Origin: Prochlorococcus sp. AG-402-P18 | Lineage (GTDB): Bacteria > Cyanobacteriota > Cyanobacteriia > PCC-6307 > Cyanobiaceae | Length of the DNA stretch: 64,000 nucleotides | Assembly (NCBI GenBank): GCA_003216275.1 | Contig: QCJC01000010.1 | Coordinates: 18,961-82,960, forward strand | Direction: 5' to 3' | Part shown: piece after piece, positions 37,540 through 48,011 of the stretch | Numbering within the stretch: position 1 is the first letter of the stretch | How the letters are laid out: every line of letters begins with the position of its first letter | Notes under the pieces: model-generated | Told to the model about the DNA's origin: nothing | Seen by the model: only the letters and a program-made list of their open reading frames with translations | Databases searched by the model: none | Position numbers and translations under genes: made by a program

Positions 37540-39600
37540 TCATAGCTTAATTTTTTTCGAATACTCGTTGGCAACCATAAGAACAAGACTGTTACTTTCA
37601 ATGCGTATATTTGATTGATTATCTAGAGGTTTTTTAGGGAAATTTTTATTTTTTAATACAGACGTATCAATATATTTTTTCCATGGTGAAATTGGCTTTG
37701 GTAATTCAAAAATCATTGCTTCTTTGTAAGCATTAAAGCCAAGCCAGATTGCTGAACCTTCATTATTTTTGTTTATGCTATATCCAAGAGTATGAGACCA
37801 GTCACTCCAGTCAGGCTTATTAACTTTAATACCATGCCATTGAATCCAAAAAACTGACGTTTTAGCCTCGCTACTATCTTTGTGAGAATCATAGACAGAA
37901 TCAGGACTAAAAAACTCTGGAAGTTGTTTTCGAAGAGATATGAGCTTGATCACAAATTCTTTTAAGTCTTTATCACAATTTGTAGGATTCCAGGTCATCC
38001 AACCAAGTGGATTGTTTTGACACCATGTGTTGTTGTTACCTCCTTGGCTTCTCCCTACTTCATCTCCCATTAAAAGCATAGGTATTCCAGGAGACAAAAG
38101 GAGGGATGAAAGGAGATTCCTTTGTTGTCGTTGCCTTAAATTATTTATTTCTTTATTAGTAGTTGGTCCTTCAATACCATAATTAAAACTATTATTGTGA
38201 TTTTCTCCATCTCTATTGCTTTCCCCATTCGCAAGATTATGTTTTTTGTTAAAACTTACTAGATCTTTTAATGTGAATCCATCATGAGAAGTTATGAAAT
38301 TAATACTAAATAAATTCGCCAGATTATTATCATTATAAAGTGATTTATTGCCTACTAATCTATCTTTAAGTGGCCATATTGTACTTTTATCACCTTTCCA
38401 AAATCTTCTGATATCATCTCTAAAATGTCCATTCCATGTTCTAAATTTTTTTGCTGGAAAATTTCCTAGTTTATATAAGCCTCCACAGTCCCATGGTTCA
38501 CTAATTAATTTCACATCACTAAGTTTAGGATCTGCTTCAATTTCTTCAAATAGGGGAGGTTCATCTAATGGAATTAGATTTTCGCCTCTGCTCAAAGCAA
38601 TACCTAGGTCAAAACGAAATCCATCGACTCCTAGTTCTATTGCCCAACAGACTAAGGATTCTAAAATTAATTTTCTAACAATTGGACGATTAGCAGCAAT
38701 GGTATTTCCACATCCACTTACGTCTTGATAATTTCCATCCTTATCTTGATGGTAGTAAGTTTTGGAACCAAAATTCTTCCAACTTATAACCGGACCATCT
38801 TGACTACCTTCTGTTGTGTGATTGTAAACAACATCGATTAATACCTCTAGCTTATTATCGTGGCAAACTTCTACAAAATTCCTGAATTGTTTTCGTGCTT
38901 CTAATGGATTAGATCCATCTACAAAACCCTGATGAGGTGTAAACCAATTAATAGGACTATAACCCCAATAGTTTTCGAGACCTACTGGTGCATCAGAAGC
39001 ATCAAAAGCAAATACAGGTAGTAGTTCAATACTTGTGACACCAATGCTTTTTAGATAAGGTATCTTTTCAATTAATCCAATAAAAGTCCCTTTTTTAGAA
39101 TCGCTAATATTTGAATCCGGATCTTTAGTAAATCCACCAACATGTAATTCATAAATAATTGTTTTATTCCATGCATGTTTAGGTCTTGGATGAGATTCAA
39201 AATCAAAATTTTGCCTATTAGTTACAACTCCCTTTAAAAATTGGCTATAACCTTTAGTAAGGTTACCCTTTTTATTTCTTATATATTTTGACCAGCCTGT
39301 AATAGCTCGAGCGCATGGATCTAAAACAAGATAATCATTTTTATCTTCGTTCTTGTCATTAAAAAATTTATATCCGTATAAAGCACCTTCTGTTATACCC
39401 TCCAATTCAACATGCCAATAATCTCCCGATCTGTTTTTTTGATCTAACAATATTGTCTCTATTGGAGCATCATCATTTTCAGTTTTGAATATAAGTAATT
39501 CTACATTTTTTACATTGGGCGCTGCTATGGAGAAATTGACACCATTAGGCGTTACTGAGCTTCCTAGGGGCCATGCTGAACCAACTTTTACTTTTCCCAA
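37540..39600 (-). CDS. glgX: Glycogen debranching enzyme (isoamylase type)
   Basis: The 686-residue protein removes alpha-1,6 branches in glycogen turnover. It starts with the CBM48-type domain GSAWPLGSSVTPNGVNFSI and contains the GH13 catalytic barrel with VDGFRFDLG (nucleophile Asp near 329), ISEPWDCGG (acid/base Glu near 365) and NFITSHDGFTLKDLVSF (the third Asp). A TTG start at 39600 precedes the conserved VGSAWPLG. Confidence 0.94.
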   Translation of the reverse strand: MGKVKVGSAWPLGSSVTPNGVNFSIAAPNVKNVELLIFKTENDDAPIETILLDQKNRSGDYWHVELEGITEGALYGYKFFNDKNEDKNDYLVLDPCARAITGWSKYIRNKKGNLTKGYSQFLKGVVTNRQNFDFESHPRPKHAWNKTIIYELHVGGFTKDPDSNISDSKKGTFIGLIEKIPYLKSIGVTSIELLPVFAFDASDAPVGLENYWGYSPINWFTPHQGFVDGSNPLEARKQFRNFVEVCHDNKLEVLIDVVYNHTTEGSQDGPVISWKNFGSKTYYHQDKDGNYQDVSGCGNTIAANRPIVRKLILESLVCWAIELGVDGFRFDLGIALSRGENLIPLDEPPLFEEIEADPKLSDVKLISEPWDCGGLYKLGNFPAKKFRTWNGHFRDDIRRFWKGDKSTIWPLKDRLVGNKSLYNDNNLANLFSINFITSHDGFTLKDLVSFNKKHNLANGESNRDGENHNNSFNYGIEGPTTNKEINNLRQRQQRNLLSSLLLSPGIPMLLMGDEVGRSQGGNNNTWCQNNPLGWMTWNPTNCDKDLKEFVIKLISLRKQLPEFFSPDSVYDSHKDSSEAKTSVFWIQWHGIKVNKPDWSDWSHTLGYSINKNNEGSAIWLGFNAYKEAMIFELPKPISPWKKYIDTSVLKNKNFPKKPLDNQSNIRIESNSLVLMVANEYSKKIKL

Positions 39601-40372
39601 TTGTGTTTGTCCTTCAAATCAGTAATCAAGGAAGTTATACTCCAACTTAGTTGCTTGGCTTGTTTTAACAAGTTATAAAAAACGAAATCCAATTTTAAAA
39701 GAAGTGTTTAGTAAGAACTTGAGAATTATTTTAAATGAATAGTATATCCTTTTTAAGTGAGAATCTAATTATTTTTTGATTTTGCTTCTTCGCTGAAGTT
39801 GCTAGATATTTGATCCATGTGACAATAATAAAATTTTTCCAAAGTTCTAAAAAATGTTTTTAGAGCAAAAAATTTATAGATTTTAATCGGAACAGAGATG
39901 AAAACCGAATGTCTATGGGGTGAGGAAAGTGTGATTTGGCATTTATGGATCGCCTTTTTACTGCGATTATTATTTTGTAATACCAATAAATGTCCTGTTC
40001 TGCATACCTTTGTTAACTCAGTTGAAATTTAATTAAATATGTTATTTTTGCTTGAAAAAATAATTAATTTCAAAAGTTAAATCTTTTCTTAGTACTAATT
40101 TAGAAAACACATCCTCCAAAAAGCTTGTCAAGACAGGCTTTTCGGAGGATGTGAAAAACTTTTGTTTGATTCAATAGATTAATTAAAAATCTTTGAATGA
40201 TTTTTGAATCCAAAATAAATGCTCATATTTTTATTAGAAAGCTCACTGCCACTGGCCCTTTGGGTTGCAGGCAAGTGATTTGCTCCATACGATTAGCAAG
40301 ATTGAGTTTTTTGGAAACTAATTCCTATATTGGTTTTCTTCCTCTTACTCCCTGCTACATACAATCTTTCCA
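39601..40372. other. 772-bp region without a convincing gene, upstream of hup
   Basis: This is the largest gene-free stretch of the window. Two structures stand out: a strong hairpin at 40108-40153, and a GC-rich imperfect inverted repeat at about 40250-40278 (CACTGGCC, 12-nt loop, GGCAAGTG). A 44-codon plus-strand frame at 39898-40032 and a 73-codon minus-strand frame at 39765-39986 exist but lack ribosome-binding sites and recognisable sequence. The structures suggest one or more small RNAs or a long structured leader for hup. No known RNA family is recognised. Confidence 0.45.
40108..40153. ncRNA. Strong hairpin, possible small-RNA or transcript 3' end
   Basis: Ten perfect pairs (CACATCCTCC/GGAGGATGTG), one mismatch (A-C), six more pairs (AAAAGC/GCTTTT) and further pairing toward a tiny loop (TTGTC/GACAG) give a stem of about 20 bp. 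On the minus strand it is followed by TTTTC. No adjacent gene needs it as a terminator. It may mark an unannotated minus-strand transcript or a small RNA. Strand and extent are undetermined. Confidence 0.4.
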
Positions 40373-40648
40373 ATGAACAAAGCAGATTTAGTCAACCTGG
40401 TTGCAGCTCGTACAGAGCTAACTAAAACAGATGTCTCTCTGGTAGTTGATGCCGCCATAGATACAATTATTGATTCAGTAGTGGAGGGTAAGAAAGTCTC
40501 CATTCTTGGGTTTGGTTCTTTTGAACCCCGCGATCGTTCTGCTCGTCAGGGATTAAACCCAAAGACTGGAGAAAAGATAGCAATACCTGCTAAGCGTGTA
40601 CCTGCCTTTACGGCTGGGAAATTATTTAAGGATCGTGTTCAGGGTTGA
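40373..40648 (+). CDS. hup: HU-type DNA-binding protein
   Basis: The 91-residue nucleoid protein has the HU/IHF core with the N-terminal dimer helices and the loop signature GFGSFEPRDRSARQGLNPKTG. The Pro residue in PKTG is at the tip of the DNA-bending arm. It binds and bends DNA without strong sequence choice. ATG start. A terminator follows at 40691. Confidence 0.97.
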   Translation: MNKADLVNLVAARTELTKTDVSLVVDAAIDTIIDSVVEGKKVSILGFGSFEPRDRSARQGLNPKTGEKIAIPAKRVPAFTAGKLFKDRVQG

Positions 40649-40690
40649 TTTTTTTGAAAAGCTAATTTCCTCATTAATCTTTTCTTCCTT

Positions 40691-40724
40691 AAAGGGACTC
40701 TTTTAAATTATGAGTCCCTTTTTT
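40691..40724 (+). terminator. Intrinsic terminator of the HU gene
   Basis: AAGGGACTC and GAGTCCCTT arms (9 bp, with flanking A/T pairs) enclose an 11-nt AT-rich loop, and a run of T residues continues after the right arm. It lies 43 nt after the hup stop. Confidence 0.9.
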
Positions 40725-40806
40725 GTATTGAGTTGTTTTTTCTGATAAGGAAAACTCTTTCTTTGTCTAAACTAAAAAAATTCCTTTAAATACAAAAAAT
40801 TATTAA

Positions 40807-41154
40807 TTGCTGAGTTTGTATGACGTTGTGAGTATTTATCCATTAAAAAAAAATAAATTCATATATAGTTTGTTTATATATATATTTATACCTTTAACTC
40901 CCCTTGCAGCATTTGAAAAAAGAGATTATGTGTTAATTGATAGGCTAGTAAGGAGTTGTTATAAAAATGCTGAATTATGTAATGCAGCATTACTCAAGAT
41001 AAATAATTATCAAAAAAATGCAGCAATGAATGAAAAGTTTTCTTGTCAAACCAGATTACTTGGTTTAGAAGCAAATTTAATCATGGCTAAGAATTCGAAT
41101 TTAAAGAAAGAGGATGCCAAAAGTATTATTCAAGCTATGAGGAAATTTTGCTAG
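40807..41154 (+). CDS. Small secreted hypothetical protein with four cysteines
   Basis: The 115-residue protein (TTG start) has a short positive stretch, a hydrophobic segment (about 19-33) ending in LAAFEKR, and a helical mature part with Cys in RSCYKNAELCN, SCQTR and the C-terminal KFC. The segment looks like a signal peptide, so periplasmic or lumenal location with disulfides is inferred. No domain is recognised. Confidence 0.6.
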   Translation: MLSLYDVVSIYPLKKNKFIYSLFIYIFIPLTPLAAFEKRDYVLIDRLVRSCYKNAELCNAALLKINNYQKNAAMNEKFSCQTRLLGLEANLIMAKNSNLKKEDAKSIIQAMRKFC

Positions 41155-41298
41155 AGATCACCGATCAATTGATAATATGATTTTTATTTTTGACAGAGTC
41201 AAAAATAAATGTGAAAAACTAGAACAAAGTAGGTTTTATTTGATTTATATAAGTAAGCTTAGAACAATAAAGGTGAAGAATTTCTTCTAACTAAAAAA

Positions 41299-41574
41299 AT
41301 GGGATCCAAAGCTTCTAATTCCAAAAAAACTAAGGATAAGGCAATTAAAACCGATAAGGTTCTAGGGAATAAATTTAAGAGATCAGACCCAAAAGACCCA
41401 GATATATTAGTTAATCTGCCTGCGGGTTTAAAATATAAAGTTCCCGGTAAACGTCAAAGAGTTATTATAGGTTCAATAGTAATTGGTTTGAATGTTTTAT
41501 TAGTTATCAGTGTACTTGTTTACTTTTATAGTCCTTCGTTCCAAGACTTTATTTACAATTTTGGACGTGGCTAG
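41299..41574 (+). CDS. Small basic single-pass membrane protein
   Basis: The 91-residue protein has a Lys-rich N-terminal half (about 1-50, with NLPAGLKYKVPGKRQR) and one membrane helix (about 55-75, VIIGSIVIGLNVLLVISVLVY), followed by a short C-terminus. An N-in orientation is suggested by the positive charges. No family is recognised. Codon use is like that of the neighbours. Confidence 0.65.
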   Translation: MGSKASNSKKTKDKAIKTDKVLGNKFKRSDPKDPDILVNLPAGLKYKVPGKRQRVIIGSIVIGLNVLLVISVLVYFYSPSFQDFIYNFGRG

Positions 41575-41741
41575 TTCTTCCAGGCTCTGGATAATTTAAT
41601 CAAATAAATGTTATGGTTACTTACTAGGAATAGGAAAATACTACTATTAAGAGAACAAAGTAAAGTTTGACTAAGAATATTTTCTAGAGTTCTTTTATTG
41701 AAGCCAGATATTTTAATCTTTTATTAGAGGCGTTTTAAGCA

Positions 41742-41903
41742 ATGGGACAAAAGAAAAGCCAAGAACGAAAAACGATAAAGATTCCACAACAACGAAAGAC
41801 AACTCTTAAATGGGGAACTAATGGTGAGCTTTCATCCATAGATATGGTTCGTATATTAGATAGTTTGAATGATCAAGATTTAACTGAATGTGAAATACCA
41901 TAG
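41742..41903 (+). CDS. 53-residue hypothetical protein
   Basis: The ATG-initiated frame encodes a basic N-terminal half (MGQKKSQERKTIKIPQQRK) and an amphipathic C-terminal half with SSIDMVRILDSLNDQDLTECE. The composition differs from random reading of AT-rich DNA, and the frame is bounded by gene-free DNA. No ribosome-binding site of the classical type is evident upstream. Function unknown. Confidence 0.5.
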   Translation: MGQKKSQERKTIKIPQQRKTTLKWGTNGELSSIDMVRILDSLNDQDLTECEIP

Positions 41904-41982
41904 GAACACAAACATAAAAAATTATAAATCTTTCTTTTATTACCGATTAAAGTTAATATTGTAAATATATATTTTTGATATA

Positions 41983-42228
41983 ATGAAGGTAGCTATTGCA
42001 TTGATATCCTTAATAGCTCTAATTATCATTCTTGGATATTTATACTTTCTTAATGGCTATAAATCGGCATTTGAAGCTGACCAGCAATGCCATTATGAAA
42101 TGAGATTAAAATCTGTTGAATTAGATGGATTAGGTTGTGATCATGATCTTGAAACTAATCAATGGCTCCTTTATATGAACTATAACAATGATCAACCTTC
42201 TCAAGTAATCAAACGTTATCGCTATTAA
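41983..42228 (+). CDS. Small membrane-anchored hypothetical protein
   Basis: The 81-residue protein has an N-terminal membrane helix (about 3-25, VAIALISLIALIIILGYLYFL) and a soluble tail with two Cys (DQQCHYE and LGCDHD). It overlaps the 3' end of the convergent gene below by 4 nt. No known domain. Confidence 0.6.
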   Translation: MKVAIALISLIALIIILGYLYFLNGYKSAFEADQQCHYEMRLKSVELDGLGCDHDLETNQWLLYMNYNNDQPSQVIKRYRY

Positions 42229-42437
42229 CTTATAAACTTTTTATTGATTGTTGGAAATATATTTATAGCAGCTACTGATGAGATTATGGCTGTAATTATA
42301 AATGTTAAAAATTGTCCTAATGAACCTGGAATATATGTATTTTGAAGGAAATAAAAATCAACTAGCGAACCAATTGTTCCCCAAATAATTATCCAAGCTG
42401 ATACATATGAAATACCGAATAATGTTTTTTTATTCAT
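42225..42437 (-). CDS. Small two-helix membrane protein
   Basis: The 70-residue protein has two membrane helices (about 8-30 and 40-62) with a short polar loop NTYIPGSLGQ. No family is recognised. It lies downstream of the Hli gene on the same strand (57 nt), so co-expression is possible. Confidence 0.6.
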   Translation of the reverse strand: MNKKTLFGISYVSAWIIIWGTIGSLVDFYFLQNTYIPGSLGQFLTFIITAIISSVAAINIFPTINKKFIS

Positions 42438-42493
42438 GGTTTTTAGAGGATTTGGTAAATTAATAAAATAAATATAGGATAATTATTTACATT

Positions 42494-42787
42494 CTAGTTG
42501 ATTCCAAAAATTTTTTGGGTTGCTGGCTCTCCAGCAAATGCTAGTTCAGTGAGAATAAGCATTAAGAAACCAATCATTGCGACTCTTGCGTTAACTAATT
42601 CTGCATTTTCATTAAAACCAAAAACTTTTTCTACTTCTTCACCTCTATTGTTTATCCATTTAGGAGATGAATTTAGGCTTGGACTTTGATCAATCGTTTC
42701 AAGATCATTTTTAGGTTCAATTTCTTTCGTATTGTCTAATTCTGAATTGACATTTTGATTATTGATCTCTGGATCATTGTCAGACAT
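42494..42787 (-). CDS. hli: High-light-inducible (Hli) protein
   Basis: The 97-residue protein has an acidic polar N-terminus and a single chlorophyll-binding-type helix at the C-terminal third. The helix segment has ENAELVNARVAMIGFLMLILTELAFAG, matching the E-x-x-N-x-R-x-A-M-[IL]-G motif of the Hli/ELIP family. Hli proteins bind chlorophyll and carotenoid and protect photosystems under excess light in the thylakoid membrane. The N-terminal extension is longer than in minimal Hli proteins. It is the second gene of an apparent minus-strand series. Confidence 0.88.
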   Translation of the reverse strand: MSDNDPEINNQNVNSELDNTKEIEPKNDLETIDQSPSLNSSPKWINNRGEEVEKVFGFNENAELVNARVAMIGFLMLILTELAFAGEPATQKIFGIN

Positions 42788-42822
42788 TTGAAGTTAGAAC
42801 AAATATACAAATAAATTATAAG

Positions 42823-42978
42823 CTATTTCTTTAAGTTTTTGTTCCAATGTCTCTTTTTTCGAGGTTTCACCATTCGGATAGACTTTTTTGAAAGTGAGTA
42901 AGTTTCAGCTTTATATACAAAAAAACCTAAAATTGATAAAGAAAGAATCAGTGAGAATAATATTATTATAATTTTCAT
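42823..42978 (-). CDS. 51-residue membrane protein upstream of hli
   Basis: An ATG-started frame encodes a hydrophobic helix (about 2-22, KIIIILFSLILSLSILGFFV) and a strongly basic tail with KPRKKRHWNKNLKK. It is 35 nt upstream of the Hli gene on the same strand. The organisation is that of a small single-pass protein with a cytosolic basic tail. It could be coincidental, but a helix plus a clean stop is hard to get by chance at this position. Confidence 0.5.
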   Translation of the reverse strand: MKIIIILFSLILSLSILGFFVYKAETYSLSKKSIRMVKPRKKRHWNKNLKK

Positions 42979-43129
42979 ACTTAGATTTTATTTTAAAAAT
43001 TACTTTAGCAATTTATATGATTAATTTATTAAAAAAAATCCGGTTTTTTATATGGCTAAAAAAAAAGATTTTGTTTCTTATTAAGTTTTGTTTGACTATT
43101 AATTTATCGCTTGTTTTCTGTTCACTTCC

Positions 43130-43243
43130 TTGCTAAAAAAAACGTTGTGTGTTTTTGCATTAGTTTCCTTGTATCTAGTTTTTCTTGGCCTTCGAGAACT
43201 AATAAAAGAACTTACTGTTACATTTAAAAGGAAGCTTGGTTGA
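43130..43243 (+). CDS. Putative 37-residue membrane peptide coupled to the next gene
   Basis: A TTG-initiated frame (an alternative TTG at 43145 gives 32 residues) encodes LKKTLCVFALVSLYLVFLGL, one membrane helix, followed by a basic tail ELTVTFKRKLG. Its TGA overlaps the TTG at 43240 in the sequence TTGA, the layout of coupled genes. The evidence is the overlap and helix only, and expression is unproven. Confidence 0.35.
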   Translation: MLKKTLCVFALVSLYLVFLGLRELIKELTVTFKRKLG

Positions 43244-43698
43244 GAACTATGGTTTTAAATCTTACTTGGCTAGTACCTGGCCTTCCATTAATTGCATCCA
43301 TTTTTATAGCAGTGCTTTTGCTTAGTTTTAGCAAAACCATGAATAGGCTTACCAAGCCAGTGTCATATTTTATTATTATTAGCCTTATATTTTCTGAAAT
43401 AATTGATTTTATTTTATTAAAAAATAATATTTCAGGTGATGATTTTCTTTTAGGAAGCAATTTTCAATTAGTAGTAGATAGATCTTCGTTATTTTTTTCA
43501 GGACTACTTGGGTTAGTCTTCTTATTGATCATGTTTTATTCAGTTACTAAGTTACAAAGAAGAAATGGTTATGTTAGATACTTCATCTTTCTGGGCTTCT
43601 TAAGTGGTTTTGTTTATCTGTTCTCTTTTAGTGGTAATCTATTTCATAATTTTTATGATCCTTTGATATCGTTATTAGATAAAAGAGGGATTTCTTAG
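43240..43698 (+). CDS. NdhF/NuoL N-terminus-like membrane protein
   Basis: The 152-residue protein (TTG at 43240 or ATG at 43249) has four membrane helices. It begins with LTWLVPGLPLIASIFIA, the typical start of NADH dehydrogenase subunit 5/antiporter-like proteins, and has VDRSSLFFSGLLGLVFLLIM and YVRYFIFLGFLSGFV segments that align by eye with the second and third helix region of NdhF. The frame then stops, so the central channel helices are absent. It may be an independent small subunit or an evolutionary remnant. It does not look like a frameshift of a longer gene because a separate spacer follows. Confidence 0.6.
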   Translation: MRTMVLNLTWLVPGLPLIASIFIAVLLLSFSKTMNRLTKPVSYFIIISLIFSEIIDFILLKNNISGDDFLLGSNFQLVVDRSSLFFSGLLGLVFLLIMFYSVTKLQRRNGYVRYFIFLGFLSGFVYLFSFSGNLFHNFYDPLISLLDKRGIS

Positions 43699-43836
43699 TA
43701 GAGAAATTATTTAATAAGGCAAATAGTTAGAGCAAAAATAATTTAGTTTGGAATGATTTATGATTTAAGTATCTGTTGTCAGAATATCTGAGTTGTAATA
43801 AGCTGAAAATAATTTACAGGATTTAAGGTTTTTACT

Positions 43837-45054
43837 TTGAGTGTAAATGCACCTTTAGATCTTCCAAGCAACATTGCATTAGTTCATGAATGGTTCACTC
43901 CTAGATCTAGTGGTGGTGCTGAGAATGTTGTTAGGACAATTGATGATTTATTAACTGAAAAAGCATCACAGCCTGAACTTTTTTCTTTAGTGAATGAAGA
44001 GAATTTACAAAAAAGTAGTTGGTTATTTAATAGAACTGTAAGAACTAGCTTTATTCAAAAATTACCTCTCGGGATCTCACATGTTCAACAATATTTACCA
44101 CTCTTGCCTTTTGCGATAGAACAACTCGATTTAGAAGGTTATCCATTAGTTATAAGTAGTAGTCACCTGGTGGCTAAGGGTATCTTGACTTCGCCTGATC
44201 AACTGCATATTAGCTATGTGCATACACCTGTGAGATATGCCTGGGATCAGATGAATATCTATTTGAAACGGTCTTTTTTAAGCAGATTAGGTTTAGAGCC
44301 ATTAATTAGATGGCAGTTGTATAGTTTGAGACAATGGGATCAATTAAGTAGCTCAAGAATAGATTATTTGATCGCAAACTCTAACTTTACAGCTAAGAGA
44401 ATTTGGAAGTATTGGAGAAGGCGCTCAGAGGTTCTTCATCCACCAGTAAATGTGAATCGGTTTGTATGGAATAAACCTAGAGAGGATTTCTATTTAAGTG
44501 TTTGTAGATTGGTTCCGAATAAAAGGGTTGACTTACTTGTTCGAGCTTTTAATAGGCTCAAATTACCTTTGATTGTCGTTGGCGATGGAGTCGAAAAAAA
44601 CTATTTAAAAGACCTTGCAGGACCAACAGTTCAAATTCTGGGTTTTCAAAGTATGGCAAAGATTGAAAATCTCATGAGCCAATGTCGAGCTTTTGTTTAT
44701 GCTGGTATTGAAGATTTTGGGATTGCTCCTGTCGAGGCAATGGCTTCGGGTGCTCCAGTAATTGCTTTTGGAAAGGGAGGTGTTTTGGATACAGTTAAAT
44801 GCTTTAACTCCAAGTCAGGTAAAGGAGCAACTGGGCTTTTGTTCTCTGCTCAAACAGTAAAGTCTTTGGTTGAAGCAATCGAATTTTTTAAGGAAAAACA
44901 ACTTTGGAGAGATTTTAATTCTGAATTAATTAGAGATTGGGCTAATTCTTTTTCTAAAGAAACATTTAAATTAAAATTTGAGAAAACGATAAATAGAGCT
45001 TGGAGCGAGCATATAAATTCTTGTGACATTGCGACTAGTGACCTTAGTTCTTGA
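43837..45054 (+). CDS. GT4-type glycosyltransferase
   Basis: The 405-residue GT-B protein has the N-terminal ALVHEWFTPRSSGGAENVVRTI pocket and IDYLIANSNFTAKRI. The donor-site motif YAGIEDFGIAPVEAMASGAP (E-x7-E) is in the C-terminal half. GT4 enzymes transfer sugars from nucleotide donors, and mannose is common but not provable. TTG start at 43837. It is followed by a sugar-phosphate transferase gene 67 nt downstream, so surface polysaccharide assembly is likely. Confidence 0.88.
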   Translation: MSVNAPLDLPSNIALVHEWFTPRSSGGAENVVRTIDDLLTEKASQPELFSLVNEENLQKSSWLFNRTVRTSFIQKLPLGISHVQQYLPLLPFAIEQLDLEGYPLVISSSHLVAKGILTSPDQLHISYVHTPVRYAWDQMNIYLKRSFLSRLGLEPLIRWQLYSLRQWDQLSSSRIDYLIANSNFTAKRIWKYWRRRSEVLHPPVNVNRFVWNKPREDFYLSVCRLVPNKRVDLLVRAFNRLKLPLIVVGDGVEKNYLKDLAGPTVQILGFQSMAKIENLMSQCRAFVYAGIEDFGIAPVEAMASGAPVIAFGKGGVLDTVKCFNSKSGKGATGLLFSAQTVKSLVEAIEFFKEKQLWRDFNSELIRDWANSFSKETFKLKFEKTINRAWSEHINSCDIATSDLSS

Positions 45055-45121
45055 TCAAGAAAATACTATTTAAGTATTGTGTGAATAGGTTGCAGTCTTG
45101 AGCTTACTAACTCAATAATTT

Positions 45122-45874
45122 GTGCAAACTAATCCTAGAAAATCTTTATTAAGATGGTCCGAGTTCCGTAAAGGTTCTCCGACAATTCCTTTTGAAGTAA
45201 TCTCAAAAGAACCTTCTTCCTTGCCTGCTGTTGAAATAATTAGGAATCAGAGTCGATATGGCCGCACATTAAAAAGAATAGGTGATGTGATTTTTTCTTT
45301 GCTTGTTTTAACTCTAGGTTCACCAATATTTATTCTAATTGGGATATTAGTAAAGCTAAGTTCTCCTGGCTCCATTTTTTATATTCAAAAAAGAGTAGGT
45401 AGAAACTATAGAGAATTTGGATGTATTAAGTTTCGCACCATGTATAAAAATGCTGATGAATTACTTCCAAATTTATTAGAAAAACATCCTCTTATGAGAA
45501 AGGAGTTTGAAAAAGATTTTAAATTACGTCATGATCCTAGAATAACAAAATTAGGTAGATTTCTTCGACGCTCAAGTCTTGATGAATTACCTCAATTTTT
45601 TAATGTTCTCAAAGGAGAAATGAGTGTTGTAGGGCCAAGACCAATTGTAAGTAATGAGATTAATAGATACAGCCTTTTTATGGAAGAAGTGATATCTGTT
45701 AGGCCTGGTTTAACTGGCTTATGGCAGGTTAGTGGGAGGAATAATCTTAGTTACAAGAAGAGGGTAGAGTTGGATTTGGTTTATGCAAGAAATAGAAATT
45801 TTACACTTGACTTAGAAATAATTATTCTTACATTAGGCGTTTTGCTATTTCCAATGGATAGAGGTGCTTTTTGA
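45122..45874 (+). CDS. Polyprenyl-phosphate sugar-1-phosphate transferase (WcaJ/RfbP type)
   Basis: The 250-residue protein has one membrane helix (about 56-78) and the bacterial sugar transferase domain. The domain carries KRIGDVIFSLLVLTLGSPIF, the catalytic FGCIKFRTMYKNAD, the D-E-L-P-Q-F-F-N-V-L-K-G-E-M-S-V-V-G-P-R-P signature and RPGLTGLWQVSGR. It starts polysaccharide or glycan chains on lipid carriers at the plasma membrane. GTG start. It may act with the upstream glycosyltransferase. Confidence 0.92.
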   Translation: MQTNPRKSLLRWSEFRKGSPTIPFEVISKEPSSLPAVEIIRNQSRYGRTLKRIGDVIFSLLVLTLGSPIFILIGILVKLSSPGSIFYIQKRVGRNYREFGCIKFRTMYKNADELLPNLLEKHPLMRKEFEKDFKLRHDPRITKLGRFLRRSSLDELPQFFNVLKGEMSVVGPRPIVSNEINRYSLFMEEVISVRPGLTGLWQVSGRNNLSYKKRVELDLVYARNRNFTLDLEIIILTLGVLLFPMDRGAF

Positions 45875-45876
45875 AT

Positions 45877-47906
<2,030 letters not shown>

Positions 47907-48011
47907 TTAAGGCTGAGCTTACGAAATAGAGTGCTATTGATACTACTTTCCTTGACATATTTTTTTTACTATCAAGACAATTTAAATAATTAATATTGCC
48001 GACGATTTATG

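Noticed and set aside
39765..39986. 73-codon minus-strand ORF
   Set aside because: Composition resembles translated AT-rich non-coding DNA, no ribosome-binding site, no recognisable motif.
39898..40032. 44-codon plus-strand ORF beginning MKTECLWGEE
   Set aside because: No ribosome-binding site, overlaps the other unsupported ORF, and no recognised features; kept only as a note in the gene-free region.
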